64,000 nucleotides of DNA from an uncultured Bacteroidota bacterium (GTDB lineage: Bacteria; Bacteroidota; Bacteroidia; Bacteroidales; F082): contig CAJBPB010000124.1 of the NCBI GenBank assembly GCA_903957365.1, positions 56,198 through 120,197 on the forward strand. The letters are read 5' to 3'. The notes under the pieces are model-generated. The model was not told the DNA's origin, made no database searches, and worked only from the letters and a program-made list of their open reading frames with translations. Below, piece after piece: positions 63,703-64,000 of the stretch (its first letter is position 1; each line of letters begins with the position of its first letter). The position numbers and the translations under genes are program-made.

Positions 63703-63897
63703 TCAATTATTTAGTGATTTTTCAAGATCTGGATAAGTCATTGGTTTTGCGATTATCTGGTGTTTTTCATTCAATAAAAAAATAGTTGGTGTACCATAAA
63801 CTTTGTATTCAGTGGCATTTGGACTATCCCAGTTTAAGCCATCCCAAATATGAATCCAATCCAGTTTTTCCTGTTCAATAAAACCCTTTTGATAACA
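63703..63897 (-). pseudogene. C-terminal remnant of a thioredoxin/TlpA-like protein
   Basis: The minus frame ends at a stop at 63703-63705 and reads FIEQEKLDWIHIWDG, NATEYKVYGTPTIFLLNEK and KPMTYPDLEKSLNN. This is the end of a TlpA/DUF5106-type thioredoxin-like protein, with the cis-Pro loop GTPT. The frame hits a stop at 63910-63912 and the catalytic N-terminal half is missing. Around 63875-63897 the homology stops where an epimerase gene begins on the other strand. Confidence 0.65.
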
Positions 63898-64000
63898 GGA
63901 GGTACCGGATCATTTGGTAATGCGGTTTTGGATCGTTTCTTAGATTCAGACATCAAAGAAATCCGGATTTTCTCGAGAGATGAGAAAAAGCAGGATGATA
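63850..64000 (+). CDS. CapD/FnlA-type NAD-dependent sugar epimerase, 5' part (cut by window end)
   Basis: From the ATG at 63850 the frame reads MNPIQFFLFNKTLLIT, then GGTGSFGNAVLDRFL and IKEIRIFSRDEKKQDD. The Rossmann GGTGSFG and the following segment are typical of UDP-GlcNAc 4,6-dehydratase/5-epimerase or C-4 epimerases used for capsule and O-antigen sugars. The gene continues past the window. Its first ~8 codons lie inside the opposite thioredoxin-like frame and look unlike normal N-termini of this family. Confidence 0.7.
   Translation, partial: MNPIQFFLFNKTLLITGGTGSFGNAVLDRFLDSDIKEIRIFSRDEKKQDD

Noticed and set aside
1..64000. tRNA or rRNA genes, CRISPR arrays, insertion sequences, prophage
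   Set aside because: No cloverleaf or rRNA-like stretch, no spaced direct repeats, and no transposase, integrase or terminal inverted repeats were seen.

Overview
The window is a contiguous piece of a Bacteroidetes (Bacteroidota) chromosome, probably of the order Bacteroidales or a close relative. The evidence is an AT-rich composition, a secreted protein with a type IX secretion (T9SS) C-terminal signal, TAnnTTTG-type -7 promoter boxes ahead of many genes, the Bacteroidetes gene order parA-parB-DUF5683-dapB-lepB, a PUR/DUF3276 protein, fused CcsBA, and an NrfHA nitrite reductase. I see no rRNA, tRNA, CRISPR array, insertion sequence or prophage. Most of the window is core genome with tightly packed operons.

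Layout. 0-6 kb: end of a radical SAM gene, a T9SS protein with a duplicated domain, a SpoU methyltransferase, a HAD nucleotidase and the cdsA-psd phospholipid operon. 6.4-14.5 kb: an APC permease, then an exported peptidoglycan-peptide cluster (NlpC/P60 peptidase, Tat-exported Ala-Glu epimerase, putative cysteine-peptidase lipoprotein, L,D-transpeptidase) and a CstA-type peptide/pyruvate transporter. 14.8-19 kb: a DUF2027-Smr protein and a giant CcsBA cytochrome c assembly protein. 19-24 kb: porin plus PstSCAB phosphate uptake. 24-27 kb: FAH-family hydrolase, a DEDD exonuclease and a 2-oxoacid dehydrogenase E2. 27-36.6 kb: PUR protein, ParAB, DapB, signal peptidase I, cyclophilin, FtsK and LolA. 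36.7-39.3 kb: a vitamin uptake/kinase cassette (YkoF-like, PnuC, NadR-like kinase) and a glycosyltransferase. 39.3-44.8 kb: a putative metal exporter, an Rrf2 regulator, a cupin and an unusual soluble four-gene set. 44.9-48.3 kb: CotH, PagL-like and GIN-domain envelope proteins. 48.4-50.6 kb: NrfHA. 51-58.3 kb: HU, Fmt, a TPR protein, TrmH, a MurD ligase next to a MurL-type epimerase, and YqgE. 58.3-63.6 kb: rhomboid, an unknown membrane protein, a CDF transporter and a GH3-beta-lactamase fusion.

Best candidate for an undescribed system: 41614-44819. It encodes a periplasmic-binding-protein-like protein without a signal peptide, a HypB/UreG-like GTPase with two CxxC pairs, an ABC ATPase with no permease gene beside it, and a six-cysteine mini-protein. 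The binding protein and the ATPase appear to share an N-terminal helical module resembling DUF1858/ScdA-N. With the Rrf2 regulator, cupin and putative metal exporter just upstream, I read this as a cytosolic metal or metallocofactor handling machine; that function is inference.

Two other themes stand out. Peptidoglycan metabolism is spread over several loci: exported peptide processing, MurD-MurL, and GH3-beta-lactamase. Anaerobic respiration is represented by NrfHA and CcsBA. The last 300 bases join the tail of a thioredoxin-like gene to the head of a CapD-type epimerase gene in a way that suggests a rearrangement or an assembly chimera.
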